Source of the DNA: Parasutterella excrementihominis YIT 11859
GTDB lineage: Bacteria > Pseudomonadota > Gammaproteobacteria > Burkholderiales > Burkholderiaceae_F
Length of the DNA stretch: 64,000 bases
NCBI RefSeq assembly: GCF_000205025.1
Contig: NZ_GL883679.1
Location: 1-64,000 of the forward strand
Reading direction: 5' to 3'
This document shows, in pieces, positions 1 through 8,046 of the stretch. Position 1 is the first letter of the stretch; each line of letters opens with the position of its first letter. The notes beneath the pieces were generated by a model. The model saw only the letters and a program-made list of their open reading frames with translations, searched no databases and had not been told where the DNA came from. The translations under genes and the position numbers were made by a program.

Positions 1-59
1 GACAAATGAAAACAGATGTAAGCAAAGGCCCCGTGGATATGGGACTTTGTGGTTTTCGC

Positions 60-1406
60 TTACATGTCGGCTTCTTTAAGTGGTTTCCTTAACTCCGCCC
101 GAATGTTGTCCATCGCGGAGTAGAAATCCTTCATCATCACGAGGCCGAGAAGCTTGCCCTTATCGGTCACGATAAAGCGGTCATGATCTTCCGGATTTTC
201 TTTAATTGCCCCCGCCAGTTTCAAAGCAAGGACTTCCTTAAATAACGCGCGGTCCAAATCCACACCGTGAACCTCTTTGAAGTACTTGCGGCTGATTCGG
301 CCGGCAAACAGCTGCAGCAGCAGACGGTACTGAAGAATGCTGCGTTTGCCGAAGACCTTTCTTCTTTCGACACCGTTGTTGCCGGAGCCGATTCGTTCGT
401 TATAGCGGCGCAGAGAGAAGGTGTTGACGTAGAGCGAGTCACCTAAGAAGCTGAAAGCTCCCGAGCCGACGCCCAAATACTCATCGTTGTCGATGACGTA
501 CTCGTCAAAGCCTTCATTGTTGGATTTCCCGAAGGCCCACGCCGACAGCTGGGTATAGTCCTCTGTCAGCATATCGAGAATCATACGGTACTGACCGGCC
601 ATGATGTCGTGAGGTGCCGCAATGGAATCTTTAACACTGCGCTTCGTCTGGCTCGTCACCATCAGCGGATAGGTCGTGATCTGACGGGGAGAGAGCTTCA
701 GCAGCGTTTCCAAGTCGCGGTGAAGAATCTCATCGGTCTGTCCTCGGAATCCGAAAATCATGTCGACGTTGCAGATCGGGAAAAGTTCCTGTGCTTTTGC
801 AATGTTTTCAAAAACTTCCTGCCCTGTGCCGAACTTATCGCGCTCGGTCATTTTCAGAATGCCGTCATCGAAGCTCTGGACCCCGATAGACATACGGTCT
901 ACGAGGCCCTCGAGCATATGGATCTGCGGATCACCCATGATCTGAGGATCGGTCTCAACAGACACTTCCTTGATAGACGGAAACAGCTTTTTAGCCAGCT
1001 CCAGCGTTTTGGCGAGCTCGTCCATCAGCACGGTCGTTGTACCGCCGCCGACATACATCGACGTGAAGTCATATCCCATGGCACGAACGGCTTCCATTTC
1101 TTTGCGCAGATTCACAAAGTATTCGCGAGCCTTGTGCTCCTTGAAAAGGAATCGGTGGAAAGTACAGTAAGAACACAGCGTCTTGCAGAAGGGAATATGC
1201 GCGTAAAGCATATATTTGTGTCCCTCCTGAGGGAGCGGGAACTTCTCAAGTACGCAGCGGTCAAGCGTTAAATCTCGGTCGAGGTAGTACTGCATCACCG
1301 CTTCGGTACTCTGCAGAACCCACTTCGGCGCAATCGCTTCCGACTTTCCATGCTTGACGTTGCCTTTGTAGGCATTGCGAATTGTTTCGGTGGAACGTTC
1401 TTCCAT
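60..1406 (-). CDS. Radical SAM protein of the coproporphyrinogen III oxidase-like (HemN/HemW) family
   Basis: A 448-residue radical SAM enzyme. The iron-sulfur ligand motif C-x3-C-x2-C is visible as IPFCKTLCSYC near residues 72-82, and a GGGTTT glycine-rich SAM-binding turn follows near residue 121. The middle part (SIGVQSFDD, NVDMIFGFRGQT) is typical of the HemN/HemW group. Family members include coproporphyrinogen dehydrogenase, the heme chaperone HemW and the anaerobic heme-degrading ChuW/HutW enzymes. The sequence alone does not say which role applies, and the residues after the cluster (CTFHRF) match none of them exactly. It lies 54 bases downstream of the acyl-CoA ligase on the same strand. 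A TATAAT box at 1443-1448 (minus) lacks a good -35. Confidence 0.8.
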   Translation of the reverse strand: MEERSTETIRNAYKGNVKHGKSEAIAPKWVLQSTEAVMQYYLDRDLTLDRCVLEKFPLPQEGHKYMLYAHIPFCKTLCSYCTFHRFLFKEHKAREYFVNLRKEMEAVRAMGYDFTSMYVGGGTTTVLMDELAKTLELAKKLFPSIKEVSVETDPQIMGDPQIHMLEGLVDRMSIGVQSFDDGILKMTERDKFGTGQEVFENIAKAQELFPICNVDMIFGFRGQTDEILHRDLETLLKLSPRQITTYPLMVTSQTKRSVKDSIAAPHDIMAGQYRMILDMLTEDYTQLSAWAFGKSNNEGFDEYVIDNDEYLGVGSGAFSFLGDSLYVNTFSLRRYNERIGSGNNGVERRKVFGKRSILQYRLLLQLFAGRISRKYFKEVHGVDLDRALFKEVLALKLAGAIKENPEDHDRFIVTDKGKLLGLVMMKDFYSAMDNIRAELRKPLKEADM

Positions 1407-1460
1407 TGTTTCTACCAGTGTTATTTTGCAGACAGACGGTCGATTATACGGAGGTCTCTT

Positions 1461-3311
1461 TTAGATACGGCTCTTCTTTGCGCCTTTATACATTTCTTCA
1501 ATGAGATGTCCGTACCTTGCCTGCATCGGAGAACGCTTGAGTTTCAAGGTGGGAGTCAGCAGTCCGTTATCAATCGTCCACTCATCCAAAGTGAGCGCAA
1601 TGTTTTTGGGTACAGCGTAGGCCGGGAATGTGCGGCACGCTTTCTTGACCATTTCCAGCGCCTTTTTGCGCACGGCAGGGGCATGAATAGATTCCGGATC
1701 CTTCGGATCAACACCCTGCTCTGCAGCAAATTTTTTCCACAAAGTCGGATCTAAAGAAATCAGCACAGCAATGTAAGGCATTCCGTCGCCGACCGCATAG
1801 GTCTGGCGGAAAAGCGGTATCGTTTCCAATGCACTTTCAATATCGACAGGAGAAATTTTTTCGCCCGTTGAAGTCACAATGATCTCTTTGATTCTGCCGA
1901 CAATCTTCAGTCGGCCCTCCCCGTCGTAGGCCCCCTGGTCTCCCGTCTTCAACCAGCCGTCTTCAGTAAAGGCATTCTTCGTATCCTTTTCCCGATCCCA
2001 GTACCCTTTCATGACCAGGTCACCCTTGATCTGGATTTCTTCCCGCTCACCCAGTCGGATCGACACATCTTTCAGAGCACGGCCGACAGTGGCCGGATCG
2101 TTATCAGTCACGTTATTCCCGCTGATGATCGGGGAAGTCTCGGTCATGCCGTAGCCTTGAATCACCGGAAGACCCAGTCCGCAGAAAACCTTAGCCGCCT
2201 CAGGGTTAAGAGAAGCACCGCCGCTGATGGCCACGCGCAGCCTTCCGCCGAATTGAGACTTCAGTTTTTCCGAGATCTTCTTACCGACCGTCGCATTGAC
2301 CAAGCCGCCAAACATTAAACCCTGAGACCCGGCCGTTTTTATCGAATTTTTTTTGCAGAAATTCTGCCATCCGGCGTTAACGGCCATATGGAACAACGCC
2401 GCCTGAATTTTGCCTTTCTTGGCAAGCGCGTCATTCAGCTTGGCGTAGATACGCTCATAGACTCTCGGGACAGAAATCAAAACATTGGGCTTCGCAATCT
2501 TGAAGTCTTCTGCAAGGTATTGGAGAGAGCGGTTAAATACAATTGTCGAACCTGTTGCCAGCGCCAAGTAGTAACCTGCCGTTCTTTCAAACATATGAGA
2601 AAGCGGAAGGAACGAAAGGAATATGTCGCCGATCTCCGGCTTAACATGAGCGAGAGTTGAACGGACGTTGCTTGTGATGTTTTTATGGGTGAGCATCACG
2701 CCTTTGGGCCTACCGGTCGTTCCCGACGTATAAACAATACAGGCCAAATCGTCGACTGTGGGCTGCTCCGGCAAAGGAATGTCCTTAGGAGCTCCTTTGA
2801 GCCAATCCTTTAATCCTTGAATGAGCTCGGACGCTTCTGTCAGCTCTTCTGTAATGATGACCTTTTTAATCGCAGAAAGGTCAAACCCGGCTTCCTGGAT
2901 CTTTTCCCATTTGGACTTCTTGTCAGTCACCAAAACGGATGCACCGCTGTCTTGGAGAATGAAAGCGCTCGAGGCAGGAGTGTCAATCGCGTGAAGAGGA
3001 ACCGGCACGAGAGAGTTGGCCATAGCCGCCTGATCGAAACATACGGCGTTCACACCGTTGGGCAGAAGCATCGCAACACGGTCTCCCCTGTTAAGCCCCA
3101 AATCAGCAAACGCTCTCTGCCAATTTTTTACTTTCTCGCCAAGCTCTTTGTACGTGACTGAGACCCACTCTTTTGTTGCCCGATTAAATTCTCTCAGTGC
3201 TTCGTCCGACGGTCCTTTCAGAACACGATTCTGAAAGAAATCACAAAGTGTGCTTAAGCTGTTGAGTGCCTCAGCTCGTTGTTCTTTCGTTTCAGTCAAC
3301 TCTCTCTCCAC
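1461..3311 (-). CDS. Long-chain acyl-CoA synthetase (AMP-dependent synthetase/ligase)
   Basis: A 616-residue ANL-superfamily adenylate-forming enzyme that should activate fatty acids to acyl-CoA through an acyl-AMP. The AMP-binding P-loop is seen as YTSGTTGRPKGVMLTHKN near residue 194. A second core motif, GYGMTETSP, lies near 387, and TGDQG plus GRIKEIIVTSTGEKISP near 450-480 mark the hinge and C-terminal lid. Length and architecture resemble FadD15/FAA1-type ligases. The start drawn is GTG at 3311, preceded by GGGA. A TTG four codons in, preceded by GGAGAGAGAG, is an equally good alternative. An inverted repeat at 3330-3348 lies just upstream. Confidence 0.88.
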   Translation of the reverse strand: MERELTETKEQRAEALNSLSTLCDFFQNRVLKGPSDEALREFNRATKEWVSVTYKELGEKVKNWQRAFADLGLNRGDRVAMLLPNGVNAVCFDQAAMANSLVPVPLHAIDTPASSAFILQDSGASVLVTDKKSKWEKIQEAGFDLSAIKKVIITEELTEASELIQGLKDWLKGAPKDIPLPEQPTVDDLACIVYTSGTTGRPKGVMLTHKNITSNVRSTLAHVKPEIGDIFLSFLPLSHMFERTAGYYLALATGSTIVFNRSLQYLAEDFKIAKPNVLISVPRVYERIYAKLNDALAKKGKIQAALFHMAVNAGWQNFCKKNSIKTAGSQGLMFGGLVNATVGKKISEKLKSQFGGRLRVAISGGASLNPEAAKVFCGLGLPVIQGYGMTETSPIISGNNVTDNDPATVGRALKDVSIRLGEREEIQIKGDLVMKGYWDREKDTKNAFTEDGWLKTGDQGAYDGEGRLKIVGRIKEIIVTSTGEKISPVDIESALETIPLFRQTYAVGDGMPYIAVLISLDPTLWKKFAAEQGVDPKDPESIHAPAVRKKALEMVKKACRTFPAYAVPKNIALTLDEWTIDNGLLTPTLKLKRSPMQARYGHLIEEMYKGAKKSRI

Positions 3312-3329
3312 ACAAATATCCCATAGTAC

Positions 3330-3348
3330 TTTCAGCGTAAAGCTGAAA
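3330..3348 (-). promoter_or_regulatory. Inverted repeat upstream of the acyl-CoA ligase gene, possible operator
   Basis: A perfect 7-bp inverted repeat (TTTCAGC, 5-base loop, GCTGAAA) sits about 20 bases upstream of the ligase start. A TACTAT box resembling a -10 follows at once on the minus strand, but no convincing -35 is seen. It could be an operator for a fatty-acid-responsive repressor or just an mRNA hairpin. No specific regulator is recognised. Confidence 0.3.
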
Positions 3349-3389
3349 TTCTATTGAAAACGATCGAAATTTTAGGTGTTTTCACCAAT

Positions 3390-3423
3390 AAAAAAGCCCT
3401 CGCCGATTAGGAACGAAGGCTTT
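3390..3423 (-). terminator. Rho-independent terminator of the repeat-protein gene
   Basis: On the minus strand AAAGCCTTCG pairs with CGAGGGCTTT (10 bp, one G-U) around an 11-base loop and is followed by a run of six T. It lies 18 bases past the stop of the secreted repeat protein. Confidence 0.8.
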
Positions 3424-3440
3424 GAACTTCCGCGATTAAA

Positions 3441-4028
3441 TTAAGGCATAACGCGGGCTTCCCAGCCGCTGGTACACTCCGTCACGTAAGGATAAAAATT
3501 CTTACTAGCCTGGCACCAGTACATCGTTTTACCCGGAATCGTTGCTGCGGTGACGACAGGAGCCGTCACAACCGGGGCTGCGACTACAGGCGCGGTGACA
3601 ACCGGCGCCGTCACCGCAGGGGCGGTAACAACCGGAGCTGAAACCACGGGAGCTGTCACGACAGGCGCGGTATAAGTCGGAAGCGTATAGGTCGGTGCGG
3701 CGTATGTCGGCGCTACATAGGAAGGCGCCACATATGTCGGAGCTGTATAGGTCGGAGTCGTGGCGTTTGTAATCGCATTGGCCAATCCCAAGCCTAAACC
3801 GAGCACCAGCGTCCCTCCGAGGACGTCTCTTCCGAAATCGTGCCATCGATTATGATGATGACGCGGCGGCGGAGGCGGTCCGCCCCAGCCGGGTCCCCGG
3901 AAACCGGGCCCGGGTCCGAATCCGGGACCTCCGGGAGGAGGTCCGGGAGGACGAGCGTCAACAGCCGTACAAACAGCCAGACCTAAAGCTGCTAAGCAGG
4001 CTGCAGTTCTTATTAATTTCATTCTCAT
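3441..4028 (-). CDS. Secreted low-complexity Pro/Ala/Val repeat protein with C-terminal WCQ...YPYV...C motif
   Basis: A 195-residue protein of unknown function. Residues 1-25 look like a signal peptide (positive MRMKLIR, then a hydrophobic stretch). Residues 26-58 are Pro/Gly-rich, then a short His patch and a glycine-spaced hydrophobic segment (LGGTLVLGLGLGLANAI) near 70-86. From about 90 to 165 it carries tandem pentapeptides, first Y-x-AP-T/S, then VVTAP. The last 26 residues have two cysteines in a C-x13-C frame around YPYV and GW, a tail seen on many short proteobacterial envelope proteins. The tail and signal suggest a periplasmic or outer-membrane location. GAGG lies 8 bases before the ATG. 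Confidence 0.75.
   Translation of the reverse strand: MRMKLIRTAACLAALGLAVCTAVDARPPGPPPGGPGFGPGPGFRGPGWGGPPPPPRHHHNRWHDFGRDVLGGTLVLGLGLGLANAITNATTPTYTAPTYVAPSYVAPTYAAPTYTLPTYTAPVVTAPVVSAPVVTAPAVTAPVVTAPVVAAPVVTAPVVTAATIPGKTMYWCQASKNFYPYVTECTSGWEARVMP
3520..3765 (-). repeat. In-frame tandem 15-bp repeats encoding VVTAP and Y-x-AP-T pentapeptides
   Basis: Within the secreted repeat protein, roughly fourteen consecutive 15-bp units encode pentapeptides. One block reads YTAPT/YVAPT and the other VVTAP/VVSAP. Third-codon positions vary between units, so the array is kept at protein level and is not a recent perfect duplication, although units could still be gained or lost by slippage. Confidence 0.8.
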
Positions 4029-4111
4029 CGCAAGAACCTCTTAATTGTGTTCTTACGTTTATTTTGACTGCTTAGAAAGCCTTTTGGAAGACTTTTAATC
4101 GCCCAAAAATA

Positions 4112-5941
4112 CTAATTTGCAAGCGATTGTTTTTCTTCCAGCTCTTCCCACAAGGCGTACTTTTCTTCGAGCTCTTTAGCAATTTTCTGCATCTCATCTC
4201 CGTCAGCCCGAATTTGCTCGGGCGCTTTGCTGCCGTAGGACGGCTGCTGCATGAGCTCTACAAGTTCATTCTGACGATTCTCCAACGCCTCTATCTGCCC
4301 GGGGAGCTCCTGAAGAAGTTTGTTTTCTTTGTAGCTGAGCCCCGGCTTTGCGTTCCGGCGTCTCGTCTTCTGCGATTTATCGGCTTGAGCTGCAGCCTCC
4401 GCGGCTTTCTGCTCTTCTTTTTCTCTCTTGTCCCGCCACTTGAGCCATTCTTCATAGCCTCCGACATAAGAAGTCCAAACACCGTCTTTATCCGGAGCAA
4501 TCGTTAGCGTCGCGACGTTATCCATAAAAGACCGGTCGTGTGTCACCAATAAAACCGTTCCCGGATATTCCGCCAGAGTCGCCTCAAGCATCTCGATAGA
4601 TTCGATATCCAAGTCGTTGGTGGGCTCGTCCATGACCAGGAGGTTAGCCGGCTTTGCAAAAAGTTTTGCCAGCAGCAGGCGATTTCTCTCGCCGCCGGAA
4701 AGGCTGGAAACTTTGACATTGACGCGATGCGGCGGGAACAGGAATTCGCCAAGGTATCCGATCACGTGCTTTCGGACGCCGCCGACTTCAACCCAGTCAG
4801 AGCCGGGAGAAACGGTTTCCTGCAGTGTCTTCGTAGGATCAAGCTCGCTGCGCAGCTGATCGAAATAGGCAATTTGCAGATTCGTCCCCAATTTCACGGT
4901 ACCGGAGTCCGGTTGCATCTGCCCCAAAATAATTTTAATCAGCGTGCTCTTACCGACGCCGTTAGGACCGAGCAAGCCCAGCTTGTCACCGCGCATCACG
5001 CGAAGCGTTAAATCTTTAATCAGGCAGCGGTCGCCGAAACTCTTACTGACACCCTCGAGCTCAGCCACGACTTTGCCGCTTCTCTCTCCAGCGTCCAAGT
5101 TAAGATCGAGTGTGCCGATCCGATCCCGTCTTTGCTCACGTTCAATACGCATTTGCTCCAGACGTCTGACGCGACCCTCGTTTCGTGTGCGTCGCGCTTC
5201 GATGCCGCGGCGAATCCAAGCTTCTTCCTGAGTCCAAACCTTATCGAAATCAGCCCTTGCCTTGTCTTCCGCCGCTAACTCCTCTTCTTTTCTCCGCTGA
5301 TAGGCTTCAAAAGAGCCCGGATAGCTGCGAACTACGCCGCGATCCAGTTCCCAAATCGTATCGACGATCCGATTAAGAAACGCACGGTCATGAGTAATCG
5401 TCACGAAAGAGCGAGACTTTTTGAATTCATTCAGGATGATATTTTCAAGCTGACGAATCGCGTCAATGTCCAAATGGTTTGTCGGCTCGTCCAGCAAAAG
5501 GAGATCTGCATCTAAGGCGAAAGCAAGTGCCAGGGCTGCTTTTTTCTTTTCGCCGCCGGAAGCCTTCTTCAAGTCAAGGTTTTCATCCAGGTCGAACTTA
5601 TGAAGAAACTCCGACAAGCGGCTTTGAATCTGCCAGCGCATTTTTTCGTCCGGCAGTTCATCCAGCTTCCCTCTAAGCACCAAAGAGTCCATGACGGTCG
5701 GTGCTTCCGGAAAGTAAGGCTCCTGTTCTACATAGACAGCATGCAGGCCGTTCTGTGTATGCAGCTCCCCGCCGTCGAGTTTTTCAATACCCGCAAGAAC
5801 TTTAAGTAAAGAGCTCTTGCCGGTACCGTTGCGGCCGATCAAACCGATTCTCTGACCTGCTTCGACCGTAAGGTCGGCGTTATCGAGAAGCGGCTTATCG
5901 CCCCAGGCCAGATGGCCTTCCATCATCGTCACAAAACTCAT
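4112..5941 (-). CDS. uup: ABC-F ATPase Uup
   Basis: A 609-residue soluble ABC-F protein with two ATPase domains. The first has GRNGTGKSS near residue 37, SGGEKKKAALA and DEPTNHLD; the second has GPNGVGKST near residue 324, LSGGERNRLLLAK and DEPTNDLD. A charged linker of about 80 residues joins them. The last 80 residues are a charged coiled coil (KLLQELPGQIEALE and onward), the extension that separates Uup from the other ABC-F proteins. Family knowledge ties Uup to ribosome function and transposon excision phenotypes. Its start overlaps the stop of the upstream LpoA-like gene by 4 bases (ATGA), implying translational coupling. Confidence 0.92.
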   Translation of the reverse strand: MSFVTMMEGHLAWGDKPLLDNADLTVEAGQRIGLIGRNGTGKSSLLKVLAGIEKLDGGELHTQNGLHAVYVEQEPYFPEAPTVMDSLVLRGKLDELPDEKMRWQIQSRLSEFLHKFDLDENLDLKKASGGEKKKAALALAFALDADLLLLDEPTNHLDIDAIRQLENIILNEFKKSRSFVTITHDRAFLNRIVDTIWELDRGVVRSYPGSFEAYQRRKEEELAAEDKARADFDKVWTQEEAWIRRGIEARRTRNEGRVRRLEQMRIEREQRRDRIGTLDLNLDAGERSGKVVAELEGVSKSFGDRCLIKDLTLRVMRGDKLGLLGPNGVGKSTLIKIILGQMQPDSGTVKLGTNLQIAYFDQLRSELDPTKTLQETVSPGSDWVEVGGVRKHVIGYLGEFLFPPHRVNVKVSSLSGGERNRLLLAKLFAKPANLLVMDEPTNDLDIESIEMLEATLAEYPGTVLLVTHDRSFMDNVATLTIAPDKDGVWTSYVGGYEEWLKWRDKREKEEQKAAEAAAQADKSQKTRRRNAKPGLSYKENKLLQELPGQIEALENRQNELVELMQQPSYGSKAPEQIRADGDEMQKIAKELEEKYALWEELEEKQSLAN

Positions 5942-7110
5942 AAGCCGGCCTCTTCCGCGCTTTCCGTAAACTGAACTAAATCCTCTTCAGAGGCCTTCCC
6001 TGTCTTATTTGGGCTAACGACCGTTTTTACAAGCTCTCGCTTCACTTTGCTTCCGCTGTCTTTATCGAAGCTCAGACGTCCGGTCAGTCCATCGGGAACT
6101 TCAATGCGTCGTGCCCAGTCAATCCACTTGGTACCTAAGGTCCAGGCATCTACTCCGACAGAAAACATTTGCAGCTCTTCCAGAGATAAATTCTCTCTTT
6201 CTCCCTTGTACTGAGCTACCAAAGTGCTTGTGTTCTCCTCGGCCGGAATCTCTAACGTGATCATTCCGTTCAAATCGTTGGACTGAGTTTTGGCCAGCAT
6301 GGAGTCTTTCTGATGCATCGGATTGCTGTAACTTGTCCCGAAAACCGGAAGCTCAGGCGGCAAATACGGACGAAGCAGGCTGGCATTTTGAGCATTCATG
6401 GCAAAAAAAGCGCCTCTGAAGGCCTTTCCTCGCATTTCCTGACGAAGGTAGGCAATCTGATCGGAGGAAATATGACGTCTTTCTGCACCGGCCCCGGCTT
6501 TCACCAAAGCGGCTTCCATGGCTCTTGCCAGACGCTCGTCATACGGATCCTGAGTCGTAAGGATTACAAAATTATTCGCTGCCAGATCTGCCTTTTGAGC
6601 GGTGTTTTCCACTGCAATCTTCGCAAGCTGCTCGACTTCGCTCTCTGCAGAAATATCGATACTTAAAAATAATTCCGGCGCCGTTTCTCCGGACGGACGA
6701 TTGATTGCTACGACCGGCAGCGGAAGATAGGGCATTTCCGATATCGTCTGTACGGCGTCTCGCGAAACAGGTCCGATGGCCAGTACTGCCCCGTCGTCGG
6801 CTGCTTTCTTTAATACCGCACCGGCATCCTGCGGATTGCTCAGTTCATACTGAACCAACTCACAGGCACCCGAGGCCGTCGCCTCGCGGCTGGCCGCGAG
6901 GATTCCCTGCTGAATAGGAGCCGCGGCTTCGGACAGAACGGATCCTTTAGGGGATACAATCAGAGCGATTTTAGTTTTGTTCTGCGATTGAACCTGCGCA
7001 TCCGTTGTCGGTCCGATCTCGGATTGCTGAGCCGCAGCAGTCGTTACTGCAGCTGCCGTAATAAGGCTCAGAGATACGCGACACAAAATTCTGTTTACCA
7101 ACGAGGTCAA
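5938..7110 (-). CDS. LpoA/YraM-like penicillin-binding protein activator, PBP-fold domain only
   Basis: A 390-residue exported protein whose body from about residue 45 resembles the periplasmic-binding-protein-fold half of LpoA (YraM), the outer-membrane activator of PBP1A. The N-terminal TPR-like half of enterobacterial LpoA is absent, as usual for shorter betaproteobacterial forms. The signal peptide (NRILCRVSLSLITAAAVTTAAAQQ) ends in an AAA-Q site and has no lipobox cysteine, so the mature protein looks soluble. The start is TTG at 7110 with GGGAG 7 bases upstream; no ATG is available. It is divergent from rsmI, as yraL-yraM are in enterobacteria, with one base between the two start codons. 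Confidence 0.75.
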   Translation of the reverse strand: MTSLVNRILCRVSLSLITAAAVTTAAAQQSEIGPTTDAQVQSQNKTKIALIVSPKGSVLSEAAAPIQQGILAASREATASGACELVQYELSNPQDAGAVLKKAADDGAVLAIGPVSRDAVQTISEMPYLPLPVVAINRPSGETAPELFLSIDISAESEVEQLAKIAVENTAQKADLAANNFVILTTQDPYDERLARAMEAALVKAGAGAERRHISSDQIAYLRQEMRGKAFRGAFFAMNAQNASLLRPYLPPELPVFGTSYSNPMHQKDSMLAKTQSNDLNGMITLEIPAEENTSTLVAQYKGERENLSLEELQMFSVGVDAWTLGTKWIDWARRIEVPDGLTGRLSFDKDSGSKVKRELVKTVVSPNKTGKASEEDLVQFTESAEEAGL

Positions 7111-7111
7111 G

Positions 7112-8032
7112 ATGGACTCCCGAAAATTCCTCTACGACAATAATGAACTGTTCCAAAGCATCTCGCTCCCCTCTCAGGATCTGCCTGCCCCCGCACTTTA
7201 CGTCGTGGGTCTTCCGATCGGAAATCTCGGCGATATTACCCTCAGAGCGCTTTTGGTCCTCAGCAAGGCAGACTGTATTGCCGCTGAAGACACCCGGGAA
7301 ACAAGAAAACTTTTGGAGAAGTTTAATATAGAGTCGCACTTGTTCCCTGTCCATCAGCATAACGAGCACAAGGGTGCAGAAAAGGTTTTAACTTATTTGG
7401 CCGAAGGCAAGCGGGTTGCGCTCGTCACGGACGCCGGAACGCCTGCGGTTTCCGACCCCGGAACAAAAGTCGTCGCCCAAGTCAGAGGACAAGGTTATCG
7501 CGTCATTCCGATCCCCGGCGCCAGCGCTTCAGTAACCGCAGTCTCTGCGGCGGGAATGGCGCCGGAGGGCTTTACATTCCACGGCTTTTTAAACGGCGGA
7601 AAAAAGGAGCGCGCAGGTGAACTTCAAAAGTTAATAAACAGCGGCCGCACTTTTATTCTGTACGAAGCGCCCCATCGCTTAGAGAAATTAATTGATGAAC
7701 TAAGCGAATCCGTCCCGGCAGATCGAAAAATCACAATTGCCCGAGAACTCACGAAAAAATTCGAACAAATCGACAGCCTCTACGCTCCTGATTTACGCGA
7801 ATGGCTATCCCGCAATCCTCCTAAGGGAGAATACGTCATCGTCGTCGACGCGGCTTCAACCTCAGCGGAGGAGACGTTAAAAGAAGAAGATAAACAATGG
7901 ATTGACGAGTTAATCCCGCTCCTTCCGGCTGGACAGTTGTCGGCAATCGCAAGTAAAATTTCCCGCTTTCCCAAAAAAATCATTTACAACTACATAGTCA
8001 GCAAGAAGAATTCACTAACGACTATGGATTAA
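7112..8032 (+). CDS. rsmI: 16S rRNA (cytidine1402-2'-O)-methyltransferase RsmI
   Basis: A 306-residue tetrapyrrole-methylase-fold enzyme that 2'-O-methylates C1402 in the decoding centre of 16S rRNA using SAM. Typical motifs are YVVGLPIGNLGDIT near residue 29, AAEDTRETRKLL near 57, TDAGTPAVSDPG near 106, and the GAS region PIPGASASVTAV. An N-terminal tail of about 27 residues precedes the core. The ATG at 7112 has GAGG 8 bases upstream. That Shine-Dalgarno lies inside the first codons of the divergent LpoA-like gene, so the rsmI promoter must also lie within that gene. Confidence 0.95.
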   Translation: MDSRKFLYDNNELFQSISLPSQDLPAPALYVVGLPIGNLGDITLRALLVLSKADCIAAEDTRETRKLLEKFNIESHLFPVHQHNEHKGAEKVLTYLAEGKRVALVTDAGTPAVSDPGTKVVAQVRGQGYRVIPIPGASASVTAVSAAGMAPEGFTFHGFLNGGKKERAGELQKLINSGRTFILYEAPHRLEKLIDELSESVPADRKITIARELTKKFEQIDSLYAPDLREWLSRNPPKGEYVIVVDAASTSAEETLKEEDKQWIDELIPLLPAGQLSAIASKISRFPKKIIYNYIVSKKNSLTTMD

Positions 8033-8046
8033 TAATTTACCCAATC

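Noticed and set aside
609-1271. 220-codon plus-strand frame opposite the radical SAM gene
   Set aside because: Antisense shadow of a clear enzyme; no family features.
1443-1448. TATAAT box before the radical SAM gene
   Set aside because: No acceptable -35 at 16-18 bases; too weak to list as a promoter.
3520-3765. Periodic 15-bp repeats considered as a CRISPR or DNA satellite
   Set aside because: Units are in frame, too short, without spacers, and encode pentapeptides of a secreted protein.
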